Source of the DNA: Lucinisca nassula
Taxonomy: Eukaryota > Mollusca > Bivalvia > Lucinida > Lucinidae
Length of the DNA: 64,000 nucleotides
Direction: 5' to 3'
Assembly: GCA_963580285.1 (NCBI GenBank)
Contig: CAUZLF010000734.1
Span: 61,970-125,969 of the forward strand
The translations under genes and the position numbers were made by a program. The first letter of the stretch is position 1. Each line of letters begins with the position of its first letter. The notes below the pieces were generated by a model. The model saw nothing but the letters and a program-made list of their open reading frames with translations. It was not told the DNA's origin and did not search any database. Below are positions 32,240 to 43,839 of the stretch, piece by piece.

Positions 32240-33784
32240 AACTTCATTCATACTGGTAATTTAACTTAAGGAGAAAAACACTGAAGGTACCTTGCTTTAA
32301 ACTGATCGACAGAGGTACTTTAATTGTTTTATATTATCAGGGATGGCATTCCATATCTTAGAACCAGAGTATGAAAGTGAGTTACGAAAGAGCTCGATAT
32401 TCGGTTTTGGTATGTACAATAAGCCATCTGTAGCAGATCTTAGTGATCTTTGGTGAATATCAGTTGTGAGTGTAAAATAGTCTTTCAGATATGATGGAGC
32501 ATAGTTATTGACAACCTTGTACATCATGACAGCTTTTTGATAGTACACTGTCTGGAAATCTCATCCATTTCAATTCAGTGAACATAGCCTCTGACTGTGT
32601 ATCTATATTCTTATCAAGAATAATTCTGGCTGCCCTTTTCTGCAGTTTGATCATGCAGTCTGTTAGGTTGTTGTTAATATTCCCCCAGACAGTGCAACAG
32701 TAATCAATATGAGGTAGAACATATGCATTAAAGAACAGCTTTCTTGTTGGTATAGGTAGGCAGTATTTGATTTTATTGAGCAGGTATAGAAGGGAATTGC
32801 ACTTTTTAATTGTGTTTTCAACTTGCGTTTCCCATGACAGTCTGTTATCAATATGGACACCCAGAAGTTTTTCATTATTTGTTACTTGGATAACCTCATC
32901 AGAAAGAAGTAGATCTGGACAGTTTTGTTGTATCTTGGTTCCTGTATTTCTAGTTGCAACAAACATTGCCTTAGTTTTGGGGACATTGATGACCATTTTA
33001 TTTCTAACACACAAGTTCCGGAAGTTTTCTAGGTCAGTATTCAAACAAGTTGTTAGATGCAAAATGGAAGGATCGGAGGAAGAAAGGGTAGCATCATCAG
33101 CAAACAGATCTAGGATACATGTATTGATTGAGAGTGGCAAATCATTGATATAAATTAGGAAAAGCAAGGGTCCAAGAACAGATCCTTGTGGTACCCCAGC
33201 TGTTATCTGTTTGGGGCCTGATAGTTTACCAGAAATCTTTACTTGTTGGAATCTGTTTGCCAAGTAGGACTGAAACCATAACTGTGTACTACAGCTAAGT
33301 TTGTATTCTGCCAGTTTTTCAAGCAGTAGGTCATGATTTACTAAGTCAAAGGCTTTAGTAAGGTCTAGAAATACAGTTCCTACAGTCTCACTGTTATTTA
33401 GGGCTTTTAACCAATTATCAACAATTTTGGTCAGTGCCGTCTGACAAGAGTGACGTCTTCTAAAACCTGATTGATATTCATATAGAATACTATTTGATTC
33501 AAGGAAGGTGACCATACAGTTACTGACATGGCGTTCAAAAATAGAATTAATAACAGGGAGGACAGAGATAGGTCAATAGTTATTTATAAGTGTTGTGTTT
33601 CCCTTTTTGAATATTGGAGTCACCTTAGCCTTTTTAAGAGCATCTGGGTAGAAACTGTGTTTTATGCTCAAATTAAGAATGGTAGTTAATGGTTGTGATA
33701 TCATTGGAGCAGCAAGTTTTAAGTACTTTGCACCTATGTCATCTATGCCAGTTGCCTTATTGGCTTTAAGATTTTGAAGTTCTT
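32240..33784 (-). pseudogene. CR1/L2-like LINE reverse transcriptase, decayed
   Basis: On the minus strand the reading NKATGIDDIGAKYLK and KVTPIFKKGN is followed by a TGA in place of Arg before PISVLP (about 33571). Then comes a 336-codon segment with YQSGFRRRHSCQTALTKI, FLDLTKAFDLVNH, TAGVPQGSVLGPLLFLIYIN and LFADDATLS. The C-terminus shifts frame near 32540 and ends SYSGSKIWNAIPDNIKQLK (about 32310). Three or more inactivating changes are visible. The 3' UTR reaches about 32240 or beyond. Confidence 0.85.
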
Positions 33785-35575
33785 TCAGGATAGAGGATTC
33801 TGTCGCAAGGGAAAGACAAAATTCTTGAGTATTTTGCAGCTTTGGCTTAACATAGTTTTTGATATTTTTAAATCAGGATTCACAACTGAGGTACTATTTG
33901 CTGTACTTAAGGTCTTATGTACTGAGGTAAAAAAGTTGTTGAAAGTGTTAGCAGCAATTTCTTGGTCCAGGATAGGATTGCCATCATCATCACTGATAAA
34001 GTTTGTGCATTGTTTGGCTGACTTGCCAGTAAGGTCATGTAGTGTTTGCCAGAGATGCTTTGGATTGCTACTATTGTTAATGGAGTCCAAATACAATCTT
34101 GATTTGGAATTTCGTATTAAACTTTTAACCTTATTTCTCCAAAACGAATACTGGTTATTGTTTTTTGATTTATGAAACTGGTCTCTAATTTTGATTGCAT
34201 TTAAGATATCTGAATTAATCCAGTTTGGTTGCCTTTGTCTTTTCACTCGTCTTTTTTTCACAGGGGCATGATTGGATAAGACTGAGACAAATATGTCAGA
34301 AAAGTAATCCAAGGCATCACTGGCATCATCAAATATGTCCATCACTGACCACGGTTGCTCAAAGAGATCATTGAGAAACTGTGATTCATCGAAGTTTTTT
34401 GTGTCCCTATAATTAATGAATTTGTGAACAGGTCCAGTTTCAGATGTTTTCGTCAATTTTCTGGTGAAGCAGACAGGATAATGATCACTAATGGCCAGTG
34501 TAGGTATTGAGAGATCAGAAATATTATTGGGAGTGTTAGAGTATATATGATCAATCAGAGTTTATGATGTGGCTGTAATTCTTGTAGGCTTTTTCAGAAG
34601 TTGCGTCAGATTTAAACTTTCTGTTGTGTAGAGCCATTGTTTGCTACTGCTGTTTTCACAAAGCACATTAAAATTAAAGTCACCAGTCACAATGATTTCT
34701 TTGGTCTATAAATTGGCTCGTTCTAGTGTCTCTTCAAATTTTTCAACCCACAGTTTTGTTGCTGATGGTGGTCTATAACAGTAGCACAAAAGAAATGGTT
34801 TTGCTTTGTTGTTTTTCACTTCTAGCCACAATATTTCAGTGTCTTCCGTCTCCAGGTCATCACGCTGAATGCATGCAATGTTTGATCTTGTGTAGACTAT
34901 CAAGCCACCGCCATGACTGTGTCTGTCCTTACGTATAATGTTATAGTCTGGGATATGCAAGTCGGCATCTGAAAATTCACTATTTAAGAATGTTTCACAT
35001 AAACACAGAATGTCTATGTTCTGTTTGCTTATGAGAAACTTTATTTCATTGAGTTTGGGGTATAAATAATGAATGTTTAGATGGGTAATGTGAAGACCTT
35101 TCTTTTCAAACCATGCATTCATGTGATGACTCTGGCACCTGTTATCAAGTCTATGAGAATGTATGCTTTTTGGTTGCAGTTCTGCTGAAGCCAGGGTGGG
35201 AAGAATGGCATGGGCATATACATCATTCGATCCCAGCTGTTGTTGTTGCTGTTGTTGTTCCTCCTGTTGATGTTGTTGTTGTTGTTGTTGTTCCTGTTGT
35301 AGTAACTCCTGTTGTTGTTCCTGTTGTTGTTGTTGTTCCCATTGTTGTTGTTGTTGTTGTTCCCATTGTTGTTCCTGTTGTTCCCATTGTTGTTGTTGTT
35401 TCCATTTTTTTTTTGTTCCTGTTGTTGCTGCTGTAGTTGTTCCTGTTGATGTTGCCATTTGTGATTCTGTTGTTGTTGGAAGTAATTGCATTACAATATT
35501 GGTTGAAATATTTTGAGAGTAATTCAGCCTTAGCCACACTTTGGCAACTATGGCACACTGGCTGGTGGCGCTGTC
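33785..35575 (-). pseudogene. CR1/L2-like LINE endonuclease with polyglutamine-rich leader
   Basis: Upstream part of the same LINE. The leader (35539 to about 35230) is Gln-rich from CAA repeats. The endonuclease follows: LHITHLNIHYLYPKLNEI, ILCLCETFLNSEF, GGGLIVYTRSNIACIQRDD. A TAG at 34706-34708 interrupts before KEIIVTGDFNFN, and a TAA near 34567 precedes LIDHIYSN; ISDHYPVCFTRK closes the domain. A 223-codon linker leads to the RT with a frame change near 33790. Point nonsense changes in one frame indicate decay of a once-intact gene. Confidence 0.8.
35230..35475. repeat. (TTG)n-rich microsatellite in LINE coding region
   Basis: TTGTTG runs broken by TTCC and CCA triplets. The minus strand keeps an open frame with Gln, Glu and Trp (QQQQQWEQQQ type). 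Probably an expanded low-complexity coding stretch. Confidence 0.85.
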
Positions 35576-35825
35576 TTGTTAACATGATGCGAACTGAGCC
35601 ACAACCTAGGCCTGCTATGTTACATTGTGTATACTGTTTGATTGTCCACTTCAGATGAAAGAAATAAAGCAGAGACAGCATAACTGGATGAAAGAGAGAG
35701 CTGCTTCTAAAGATAAAGAAGGTATCAGGACATAAACATACCATGATGGCCCTATTACGAAAACACGCCTATACAAATACATTGCCAATTTTTTTGGCCA
35801 AAAATTAGAAATTTTAAGATGAAAA

Positions 35826-35965
35826 ATTGTGGTATTTTTCTTATTTTTGCTCAAAACATAGATTGCGGGGACTCGATAGAACCGCCTTGACGAGGCGGTT
35901 CTATGGAGTACCCACAATCTATGTTTCTGAGCAGAAATAAGAAAAATAATGTATACCCCCTTAAA
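35826..35965. repeat. Palindromic MITE, 'AACATAGATTG' family
   Basis: AAACATAGATTGCGGGGACT and AGTACCCACAATCTATGTTT face each other around GAACCGCC.TTGACGA.GGCGGTTC. Diverged or half copies lie at 11705-11760, 25500-25545, 36270-36320, 42080-42130 and 47590-47640. Confidence 0.7.
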
Positions 35966-36062
35966 CCCCAGTTTTACTATATAAAAGTGGGGTATGAGGG
36001 GGTCAAAATTATATAGACGTGTTTTCGTGATGCTAAGTACATGTATTGGGACAGATAGGCCT

Positions 36063-36135
36063 AAGCAAACAGTGAAGACCCAGATCAGACTGCTCCTGAA
36101 GGAGCAGTCTAATCAGGGTCTACACTGTTTGCATT
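36063..36135. repeat. Palindromic foldback, 'AAACAGTG.AGACCC' family
   Basis: GCAAACAGTGAAGACCC, AGATCAGACTGCTCC, TGAA, then the inverted copy ending GTCTACACTGTTTGC. Nearly perfect 30+ bp arms, the best-preserved member of the family described at 20953. Confidence 0.75.
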
Positions 36136-37195
36136 TTCATCTGCACTTTTTTTTGGACTCATTGCTGGGTCGTGAAACAGTTTTGTTAAAATTTTAGGAG
36201 AATTACAGCAAGTGCTCAAGGTGTCCCGATTTTTAGGACATTTAGGAATTTAAGTTATATGTATGTTTGGTGTACTCATTAGAATTGCCTCACTGAGGCG
36301 ATTCTAATGAGGTCACACAGCACACTTTCATTTTATATTAGAATTATGCCTCCTGAAATGCGCCGCTACGAAAAACTAAATGGCTTCAGCTACCCTGTCT
36401 TGAACACATTTTCATGTACATGTCCCAAAGGTGTTTGAGCCATTGAAGTTTCACTGTATATTAAAAAATTGTTATTTAGTGGGGTAGATCTAGAAACTTA
36501 TGACACAGATGCAGAGCCATAAAACAATTTGTCATGACACTTTACGTGCCAGTAACCATGTGTTATTACATGTGTGGTCATATGATTTTTGTCGCACCTG
36601 CTTGTATCAGGGTGCAACAGTGGCGTCAGCTTTTCCATCGTTTGTCCTTCCATCTGTTAACATTTATGTCTAAGTTCGACATTTAAGTCAAAGTTTGTAT
36701 CAAAATCAAATACAAAGCTGATCAACCTTCAAACCTTGCATGAAACATGTCCTTGACCTGACTTGATTGGGTGACCTTGACCTATATTTTGTGCTCTAGT
36801 GACTTTTGACCATTATGTCCAGGTTTGACATTTAGGTCACAGTTAATGGTGTAATCAACTACAAGACTATACAACCATCTAACCTTGCATGAAACATCTG
36901 TCTGAGCTCCTGACTAGGCAAGAGCCTCCACCCGGTGACCTTGACCTTTATTTTCAACTCCAGTGACATTGACACAAATTACGTTGATGTTCCAGATCTC
37001 CTCAAATAAAAGGCCTACAACCATCAAATCTAACATAGTGCTTCTCCTAGATGTACTGACTCTGCAGGTACATGTACTTTGACCCACTGACCTTGACCTA
37101 TATTTTATGCTCCATTGATTTTGGCACAATTTACATCTATGTTCCAGATCTCAAATAAAAGGTCAACAACCACCAAATTTTGCAAAGGTCTTCTC

Positions 37196-37460
37196 CTAGA
37201 TATCTTACGGCCCCCGCCCATCGTGGCTTGAAGAAATAGATGGGCTGCATGATGCTTCCACACAAAGCTGAAACTGACCTGCGCACGAGTACTGGTAAAC
37301 CACTTACAGGAAAAAAACCTGCCCAGGCAAAGCGGCGCGAGTCTGACTGTCCATGCTTATAAACCATCATCTCGGTGTCGGCTAAAAGTCCCACGAAACT
37401 GGAAGCAATATCTCAAGAATGACCTTTGCAGTGTTGACGGGGGCATCAAACCTCAGATCA
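37196..37460 (-). repeat. 'CCCCGTCAACA' repeat, minus strand
   Basis: Reverse-oriented 'ggcccccgcccat' head, 'gcatgatgcttccacac' and, at the far side, 'ttgcagtgttgacgggggca'. Matches 59440-59755 reversed. Confidence 0.6.
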
Positions 37461-37749
37461 AACAAACAAATCCTAGATGTACTGACTGCAGGTACCTTGA
37501 TCGTGACCTTTACCTATATTTTACGCAACAGTGACTTTGACACAGTTTATGTTTATATATATTTTCCTGGAGAAATACATGGAATTCCTGGTAAATACTG
37601 GGAAATAGGTATGTATATATACATAGATGGTACTGATTGAGACTGCTTAATATACACCAACTACCTAACTATTTGAAAGCAAAATCATTCAAGTTCTTAA
37701 TATACACCAACTACCTAACTATTTGAAAGCAAAATTATTCAAGTTCATG

Positions 37750-37908
37750 CAGGGCTTGAAAATTCCACTTTTCTGAGTACAATGACAAAAAAAAATTGAA
37801 GGACAAGTAAAAAGTTTGCCTAGTCCTTATGACATTTACCAAAGTTTACATGGACTTAGTCATGTAGGACAACTGGACAAGTGAAATTTTTAAGAATTTT
37901 CCAGCCCT
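37750..37908. mobile_element. hAT-like MITE, 159 bp
   Basis: Ends CAGGGCTTGAAAATTCC and the inverse of AGGGCTGGAAAATTC. The subterminal 'gacaagtgaaattt' recalls the ends of the large hAT-like element at 44107-52516 ('aatttcacttgcccacc'). No clear 8-bp duplication. Confidence 0.5.
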
Positions 37909-38087
37909 TTTTATATTGAATAATTTGAAAGATCTATAGTCCCTTGCCTTCATATAGAATGTACATAATTTCTTCTCAAACATGATTCTAAAATATTAGT
38001 TTTTAACTTTCAGCTATTTTTAATGACAGATTCCATTCTGTCTATTCTTGTTGTGCTGCACGTTTAAAGTAATTCAGGCTTCAGTAA

Positions 38088-38342
38088 TTCAGCTGGTGTA
38101 TGGGAATGTGTGGCGGCGGTAAAACGTCTCCCTGCCCTACATCATAGTGTAGATTATATTTTCTTTTCCTTTGGGATCATTGATTCCATTGTGGAATTTC
38201 GAAAATATCCGAGGGTCACTGATGAGGCCTAATTGGCCGAAACTAGCTAGTCTGACCCAGAAAACATGTACACTCCATATTTTTCAGTTCTGTGGTGTAT
38301 TCCTTGCTTTCAAAGGATAACCCTTTTATAGAACATATTCAG
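38088..38342 (+). mobile_element. Retrozyme monomer, circularly permuted
   Basis: About 255 bp, sharing its whole length with the unit at 40415-40700 but starting at a different point: it begins at 'cagctggtgtatgggaatgt' and ends at 'tatagaacatattcag'. The hammerhead lies in the middle. A permuted monomer fits insertion from a circular RNA. No ORF, no poly(A). Confidence 0.7.
38213..38258 (+). ncRNA. Type I hammerhead ribozyme 1
   Basis: Stem I GGGTCA (38213-38218) pairs with TGACCC (38253-38258). The core is CTGATGA (38219-38225), stem II GGCC-loop-GGCC (38226-38238) and GAAA (38239-38242). The minimal stem III is the palindrome CTAGCTAG (38243-38250), and the cleavage triplet GTC ends at 38252. 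All conserved core positions are present. A short palindromic stem III is known from animal hammerheads (schistosome, Penelope-type and retrozyme families), which tend to act as dimers. Confidence 0.88.
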
Positions 38343-40414
38343 TTGTTCCGGCTTTAACCGCCATAGAAATATAAGTTCGCACAATATGTAGTCCGGTTTG
38401 GCGCAGTAATCAAAATTGTACAAGCGTATTAGTTATCCTGTAAGCATAATACAAACTTTTGAAGCAGACGACTTGACGATTTTATCTTACGATTCAGCAT
38501 TTCGTATGAATCAGCTGCATCATGCGACGGGTTTGGCCACGACTGCTCAGGTTTTACACCGTTTTCTATCAGTGCTGTCAATATTTAATCTTTAAAGTCC
38601 AGCCTGCCGTTGGACCAGGTCAGCTGCAGACAAGAATATTAATGGGTTTTCTTTCTGACGTTTAGGTCAGTTACAACTAAGGTGTATATTGACTTTGCAT
38701 GGAGAATATGGAAATAAAGGCTGTCCCTTTCAACCCTGGAATATGGTACAGGTAATAAGTGTAGGTCCTGTGATATAATTCTAGGTGCCATATATTTATC
38801 AGAATGGACGAGCCCAACTTCAGTGATGGAAGAGTGCACGTCAGAAATAAATCAAAGCACTGACAACACTCATACCGATTGTCTCTAAATACAGGCTGGT
38901 CATGAACGGCGACTTGAACTGATTCGTTTAACTAATGCAAAAAGTGTAGAACAAGATCAGCACCGTGTTCTGTGGTGTTTGATCTGAAGTTACATTGTTT
39001 GCCAGATCCAACATTTGATTCATGTGCAGATTTTACAGATAACACTTACATGTACCCAACACTGACAAACGACGCGGCTATGCTTGGGTTGATTGTTTGG
39101 CATTCAACCTGAAGTTGCTAATAAGAAAAGGGCTTCAGTGCTAATGTCTACGTGGCTATCACTGACTTGTCAGAATAACTTTTTGTCTTGTAGAAAATAG
39201 CCGCAGTGAGATCAGGGTATTCCATTAGGCGGAAGAGGGTTATCCTGGAATCATAGGGTGAGCTTGGCAAACAGTGTATACCAAGATCAGACGCTGCAGA
39301 GTGCATCTTATCAAAATCTTTACTATTTGTTTGGAATTTCAGAGTTAAATGAAACAGTTTAAATCTCAGCCCAGGACTATTACTCCAACCTACACCCCAC
39401 ACTCTCAGTGCTTTGATTCTGAAACCAAACGATTACAACACGCTTAGGCACCATGCCCTTAAGCTAAAAAGGTTAAATCAATCAACCACGACGTGTTGTT
39501 ACCAGTCCGGCCACGTTGATCCTGTGCACCAGATTCACACCAGTACAGATAGAAACCACATGTTCAGGATCAAACTTTTGATGTGTAATTTAAGGTCGTG
39601 CCTAGAAAAGAAGAAACTGAAATTTGTTCTCAAAAAGCATTAAGTCAACCAATCGGAATTCAAGTTGGTCTAAAGTGCGAACCTGTCACATACAAAATAG
39701 TGACACGGACCACAGTTTGCAAATGTTATATCGTCTAATAATTAATCATTTTAATTGATCATTAAAATTTGTTAGTGTAAACATCCTTAAAATTCAAACA
39801 TCCAAAGGTTGTTGTAAATGATCTCAAAGAAATTTAACCTTGTGGTTTAGTGTTACACTAAAGCATACAAAACATGTACCGGTAGTTCCAATGGCAAACT
39901 CTCTTAAATAAGCTAAGTGATTCTGATCTGGGTCTGCCCTGTTTGCCCAGGCATGTCTGTCAAAAATATTGGGATCATTATGGTATTTTATCTTCAAGCA
40001 TATGAGTGGTTTTAATACTCTCTGCACCTTACTTGTTCATAACAACAGATCACTTTATATTTATGCTTGTGTTTGGTTGAGAAAAAGCAGACTAGTGAAA
40101 TATATGTATGGTGAGATATTTTGCAAACTAGCCAACTCTTCACTATTTCAATTAAATAACACAAATATTAATATTGTTTTTCTATGAAATAACTAAACAA
40201 AATTCGTATTTTCCACTATTTCCCAGTATTTCCCACTTTTGCAGAGATTTGGAGTATTTCCCAGGATGGTAATTACCAGTGGGAATTCCCGCCACCGGTA
40301 TTTACCGACCAGCCATGCTCTGCAGGTACCTTGACCTGGTGGCCTTGACCTATATTTTATGCTCCAGTGATTTTGACAAAATTTATGTTGATGTTTCAGA
40401 TCTCCTCAAATTAA

Positions 40415-40700
40415 AGGCCTAGAAAACATGTACACTCCATATTTTCCAGTTCTGTGGTGTATTCCTTGCTTCCAAAGGATAACCCTTTCTAGAACATATT
40501 TAACATCACTACAGCTGGTGTCTGGGAATATGTGGTGGCCATAAATAAGTCTGCCTGCCCTACATCATAGTGCAGTTTGTATTTTCTTGTCCTTTGGGAT
40601 CATTGATTCCATTGTGGAATTTTGAAAATATTTGAGGGTCACTGATGAGGCCTAATTGGCCGAAACTAGCTAGTCTGGCCCAGGAAACATGTACACTCCA
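40415..40700 (+). mobile_element. Retrozyme, one unit plus short overlap
   Basis: The phrase AAACATGTACACTCCA occurs at about 40424 and again at 40685, giving a 261-bp unit ending in a hammerhead. The short terminal duplication suggests derivation from a tandem or circular template. Confidence 0.7.
40636..40681 (+). ncRNA. Type I hammerhead ribozyme 2
   Basis: GGGTCA (40636-40641) with TGGCCC (40676-40681), using one G-U pair. CTGATGA at 40642-40648, GGCC/GGCC stem II, GAAA at 40662-40665, CTAGCTAG stem III, cleavage after GTC at 40675. Complete core. Confidence 0.88.
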
Positions 40701-40944
40701 AACCTTGCATAGCGCTTCTCCTCGATGTACTGATGTGGCAGGTACCTTTACCTGGTGACCATGACCTATATTTTTAGTCCAGTGACTTTGACACATTTCC
40801 CGTCCAGAACGAAATTAACTTATTTAGTACAATGTTATGATTGTTGTTCCTGTGACTTTTGCCCTCAGCAGGTGCGACTCCACCGTCTGTGGAATTCTTG
40901 TTATGACATCCACTAAATAACCTTGTTTGATAAATAGAGAATAC

Positions 40945-41098
40945 CAGGTGAGGGCCCTTTCATATCAAGTTTATCAGGCAAGGCTTCAAAAGAACGCTTG
41001 TAGAATCGCAAGGCTTGCCGAGGGATTCTACATGCATTCTCAAAGCAGAGCCTGATAAACTTGATATCAAATGTCACGAATCTGGTATTATATTTATC
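40945..41098. repeat. Foldback MITE
   Basis: CATATCAAGTTTATCAGGC at the left and GCCTGATAAACTTGATATCA at the right, with inner TGTAGAATC/GATTCTACA. About 50-bp arms with a short spacer. Confidence 0.7.
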
Positions 41099-41767
41099 AG
41101 TTTAACCCCTTGTACACTCTTAAATAAGCAATTTATGATTAGTTATTGATGGTCCTAAGTACATCCAAACATTCCGGCGGTCGATATATTTTGTATCAGC
41201 TGACCATATGTTTTCCTATAATATTTGTTTTCAAGCAATTTTTCCATTTTGTCCAGTAATAATAATTGTTTTGCCATTTTTTCTAGTAGCCCCAGTTCAT
41301 TCATAATTTAACTATTGTCGCTTTGACCTGATAAAGCTCACTTGTCCTGAGATATCATATGATTATCAGGTCAATGTGCGGCAATGCAATTAATATAGAG
41401 GGTAACTGATAAATTATGCTTTTTGGATCAATTGTTTGTCTGCTAAGCACAGAAGCTCTTCAAAGCTGATGTCACTGTGACTATCACTGATTTGTAAGAA
41501 TCAAGGTAAAGGTTATCTATAGAAAATAGCTGCGCTTTTCTTATCCCTGTCAGATCAGAGTGTTGTGTAAGAGAGTTGTCTATAGAATCTTGGTTTGAAT
41601 CTTGGGTTGGGCTTGGCACACACTGTAGACCCTGATCAGGTTCTTCACTGTTTGCTTAAAATACTGGAATTTTAAGGGTTAATGCTCAGTTCAGAACTTT
41701 TTGTCAAGCTTACACTCGGTGACAATCAGTCCACTAGCTTTGTCAGTGGTTTTGTTTTAGCGTGTAT

Positions 41768-41794
41768 TGGGGGGGGGGGGGGGGGGGGGGGGGT
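41768..41794. repeat. G-run
   Basis: An uninterrupted run of about 26 G. Similar runs lie at 24318-24343 (G) and 13113-13134 (C). Assembly length there is unreliable. Confidence 0.95.
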
Positions 41795-42193
41795 AGGTGT
41801 TGGGTCATTCTATGTATTTTTCAGAAAAAAGAATAGACGTAATGATCCTAAGTATTGGGACAGACAGGTCCAAGCAAACAGTGCAAATCCAGATCAGGAT
41901 CTACATTGCTTACCATTCTGTCTGCACTTTTTTGGACTCCTTGCTGGATCAAGAAACAAATTTGTTAAAATTTTAGGAGAGCTACAGCAAGTCCTCAAGG
42001 TGTCTGAATTTTTACAGTATTCCACAATAGGTGATTTACATGGAATGTCAGACTTTGGTTACTGGTATCTTCTACTGTTTCTAGGCGGTTCTAACGAGTA
42101 CCCACAATCTGTCTTTTTCGCAGAAATATAAAAAAATATCAGAATTTTTGTACCTGAAAATTTTCATTTTTTGGTGGTAAAATTTTCAATATA

Positions 42194-42399
42194 CAGTAAA
42201 ATTCCTATATTAAGACCACCTTTGGGACTGTTCAAAAGTGGTCTTAAAGACCACTTTTCAACAGCCCCAAAGGTGGTCCCTGACCAAAGGACGCTGTGGG
42301 CAGAAAACACAAAGCAAAATTAATTGCAGCCTTCAAAGTGAGCTTTTTAAAGCAGAATTAAGCTTAGTGTTAGGTGGTCTTAATAGCGAAACTTCACTG
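42194..42399. mobile_element. Tc1/mariner-like MITE, 206 bp
   Basis: The left end CAGTAAAATTCCTATATTAA leads into GACCACC. The right end is the inverse of CAGTGAAGTTTCGCTATTAA then GACCACC. TA lies on both sides (42192-42193, 42400-42401). It sits 49 bp upstream of the exon at 42449. Confidence 0.75.
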
Positions 42400-42448
42400 T
42401 ATTTGAAAAGGCATGTGTACGTAATGTCATTTCCTATTTAATTTTCAG

Positions 42449-42984
42449 GTTCACCAGCAAAGACATACAGTGCTCATTCAGCTCCAAACAGCTCTGTTAG
42501 AAGTTCTGTCCCAGTTAGTGGAAACAACAACCACAAACCAAGTTACCTTCTAGCAGAGGATGTCATTGCTTCCAACAAATCTAATGCCAAGTTCCAGAAC
42601 TGGTTAAAGTCAAGAGAAAAGAAATCAGGTGATGAAGGAGACAGGATTGTGTATCATAGTGAACAACCTTATGACAGCAGTAACTATAGCAATGAGGTCG
42701 GAGCTGACCATGTTGGTTACCATGGTGATGTAAATGTGCTCAGGGTTTCAAGTTCTAGAAGTCCAGAGTATGCCACACCAGACTTGGGCTGGAACAGTGA
42801 TGACGAGACAGGGGAGATAACTGCTGCTCAACTAATGTCCCCTGAAGACTTTGATGCCGTCGCTGATGATATTATAGCAAGAGTTAAAGGTGATCTGAAT
42901 GTGAAGAGAGGAACACAGAAGTCAACTGAAGGAAATAACGCAAAACTTACTAGTCACATATGTGCTAATTGTGAGCATTTGATG
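42449..42984 (+). CDS. Exon of a host RING-finger gene
   Basis: Preceded by a polypyrimidine tract and AG (TTTAATTTTCAG, ending 42448) and followed by the donor GTAGGT (42985). The exon is 536 nt: two bases completing a split codon, then 178 codons. It is open throughout, starting SPAKTYSAHSAPNSS. The protein is Ser/Asn-rich and acidic (LGWNSDDETGEITAAQLMSP), probably disordered, and ends with HICANCEHLM, whose CxxC supplies the first metal-binding pair of a RING finger. The next exon in phase is at 55881. The gene continues upstream outside what I can identify. I do not recognise the family; an E3 ubiquitin ligase role is inferred only from the RING. Confidence 0.75.
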
Positions 42985-43084
42985 GTAGGTATTGATACTG
43001 TAGTCGTAGACCACTTGCTCACTATAATCTGGCATTTGCCAAATATTTCAATCAAAACACGGGCAGCTTTGGTCAGTCAATAAT

Positions 43085-43839
43085 TTTAACCCTTGTCATG
43101 CTGAGCCCGGATATGCCTTATCTTTGAAACAATGTAGATCCAGATCAGATGGCTTCTGAAGAAGCCATCTGATCAGAATCTACATTGTTTGTCATTCGGA
43201 TTGTGAATTTGTTGCAATAATTTTTTTTAATCAAGTAATCTGATTGGTTGATAATCAGTAGTGGGTGTGGCAGATTAATATATTCAGCAGGACAAGGGTT
43301 GAATTTCTTTGAGTGTAAGCTGGGAAATTCAGAATTGAATTGTTACTGGTGATACATCAAATGACATTCATAAACCAGGGATTGGCCCTGAATGGGTATT
43401 TAGGCTATTTTGTTTAACCCTTAAATTATTTTTTTTATTGCAAACATTAAGAACCCTGATCAAACACTGTGTTTTGCGCATCTGATCTCAGTCTACACTA
43501 ATTTGCTATATCCCAGCACATGAGCCCAGTCCAGATTTTAGAAATAACCCACTTTACACAGCAGTCTGACATCACAGAGAAAAGAATTGCATGGCTGAAA
43601 AATAACCATTACCTGGATTTCATACAAACTTTTTGGTCACATGGACAAATGCATGAAAACTTCTATATGCATGCACTTAGTAACTTTGAGTAGACTGATA
43701 AACAATCAACTAAAAACAACTAATAAGAGGTTTGTTACATTTTTATCTAATATATATCTAGCGCATAGTGTTGCAAAATTATCCATTTTGAGATAAAAAA
43801 TATTTTGTCAGAAAAACACCATTTTTGACCAGTTTTATC
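43085..43839. other. Intron sequence with two foldback repeats
   Basis: A palindrome at 43122-43188 (GTAGATCCAGATCAGATGGC / inverse GCCATCTGATCAGAATCTAC) and a diverged relative at 43440-43500. Nothing else recognised. Confidence 0.55.

Larger units (their letters stand above)
36592..40886. mobile_element. Tandem-repeat element bounded by GTCGCACCTGCT / AGCAGGTGCGAC
   Basis: Inverted end motifs GTCGCACCTGCT (about 36592) and AGCAGGTGCGAC (about 40869-40880). Inside are repeats with 'tgaccttgacctatatttta' and 'gttccagatctcctcaaata' (36780-37200, 37480-37540, 40320-40420, 40740-40800). Two retrozyme monomers, a hAT-like MITE and a reverse CCCCGTCAACA repeat are inserted. A related end pair occurs at 57224 and 58385. 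38343-40190 is otherwise unrecognised. Confidence 0.5.

Noticed and set aside
35113..35436. Plus-strand valine-rich protein (107 codons)
   Set aside because: It is the reverse reading of the TTG-rich stretch; the minus strand carries the LINE endonuclease.
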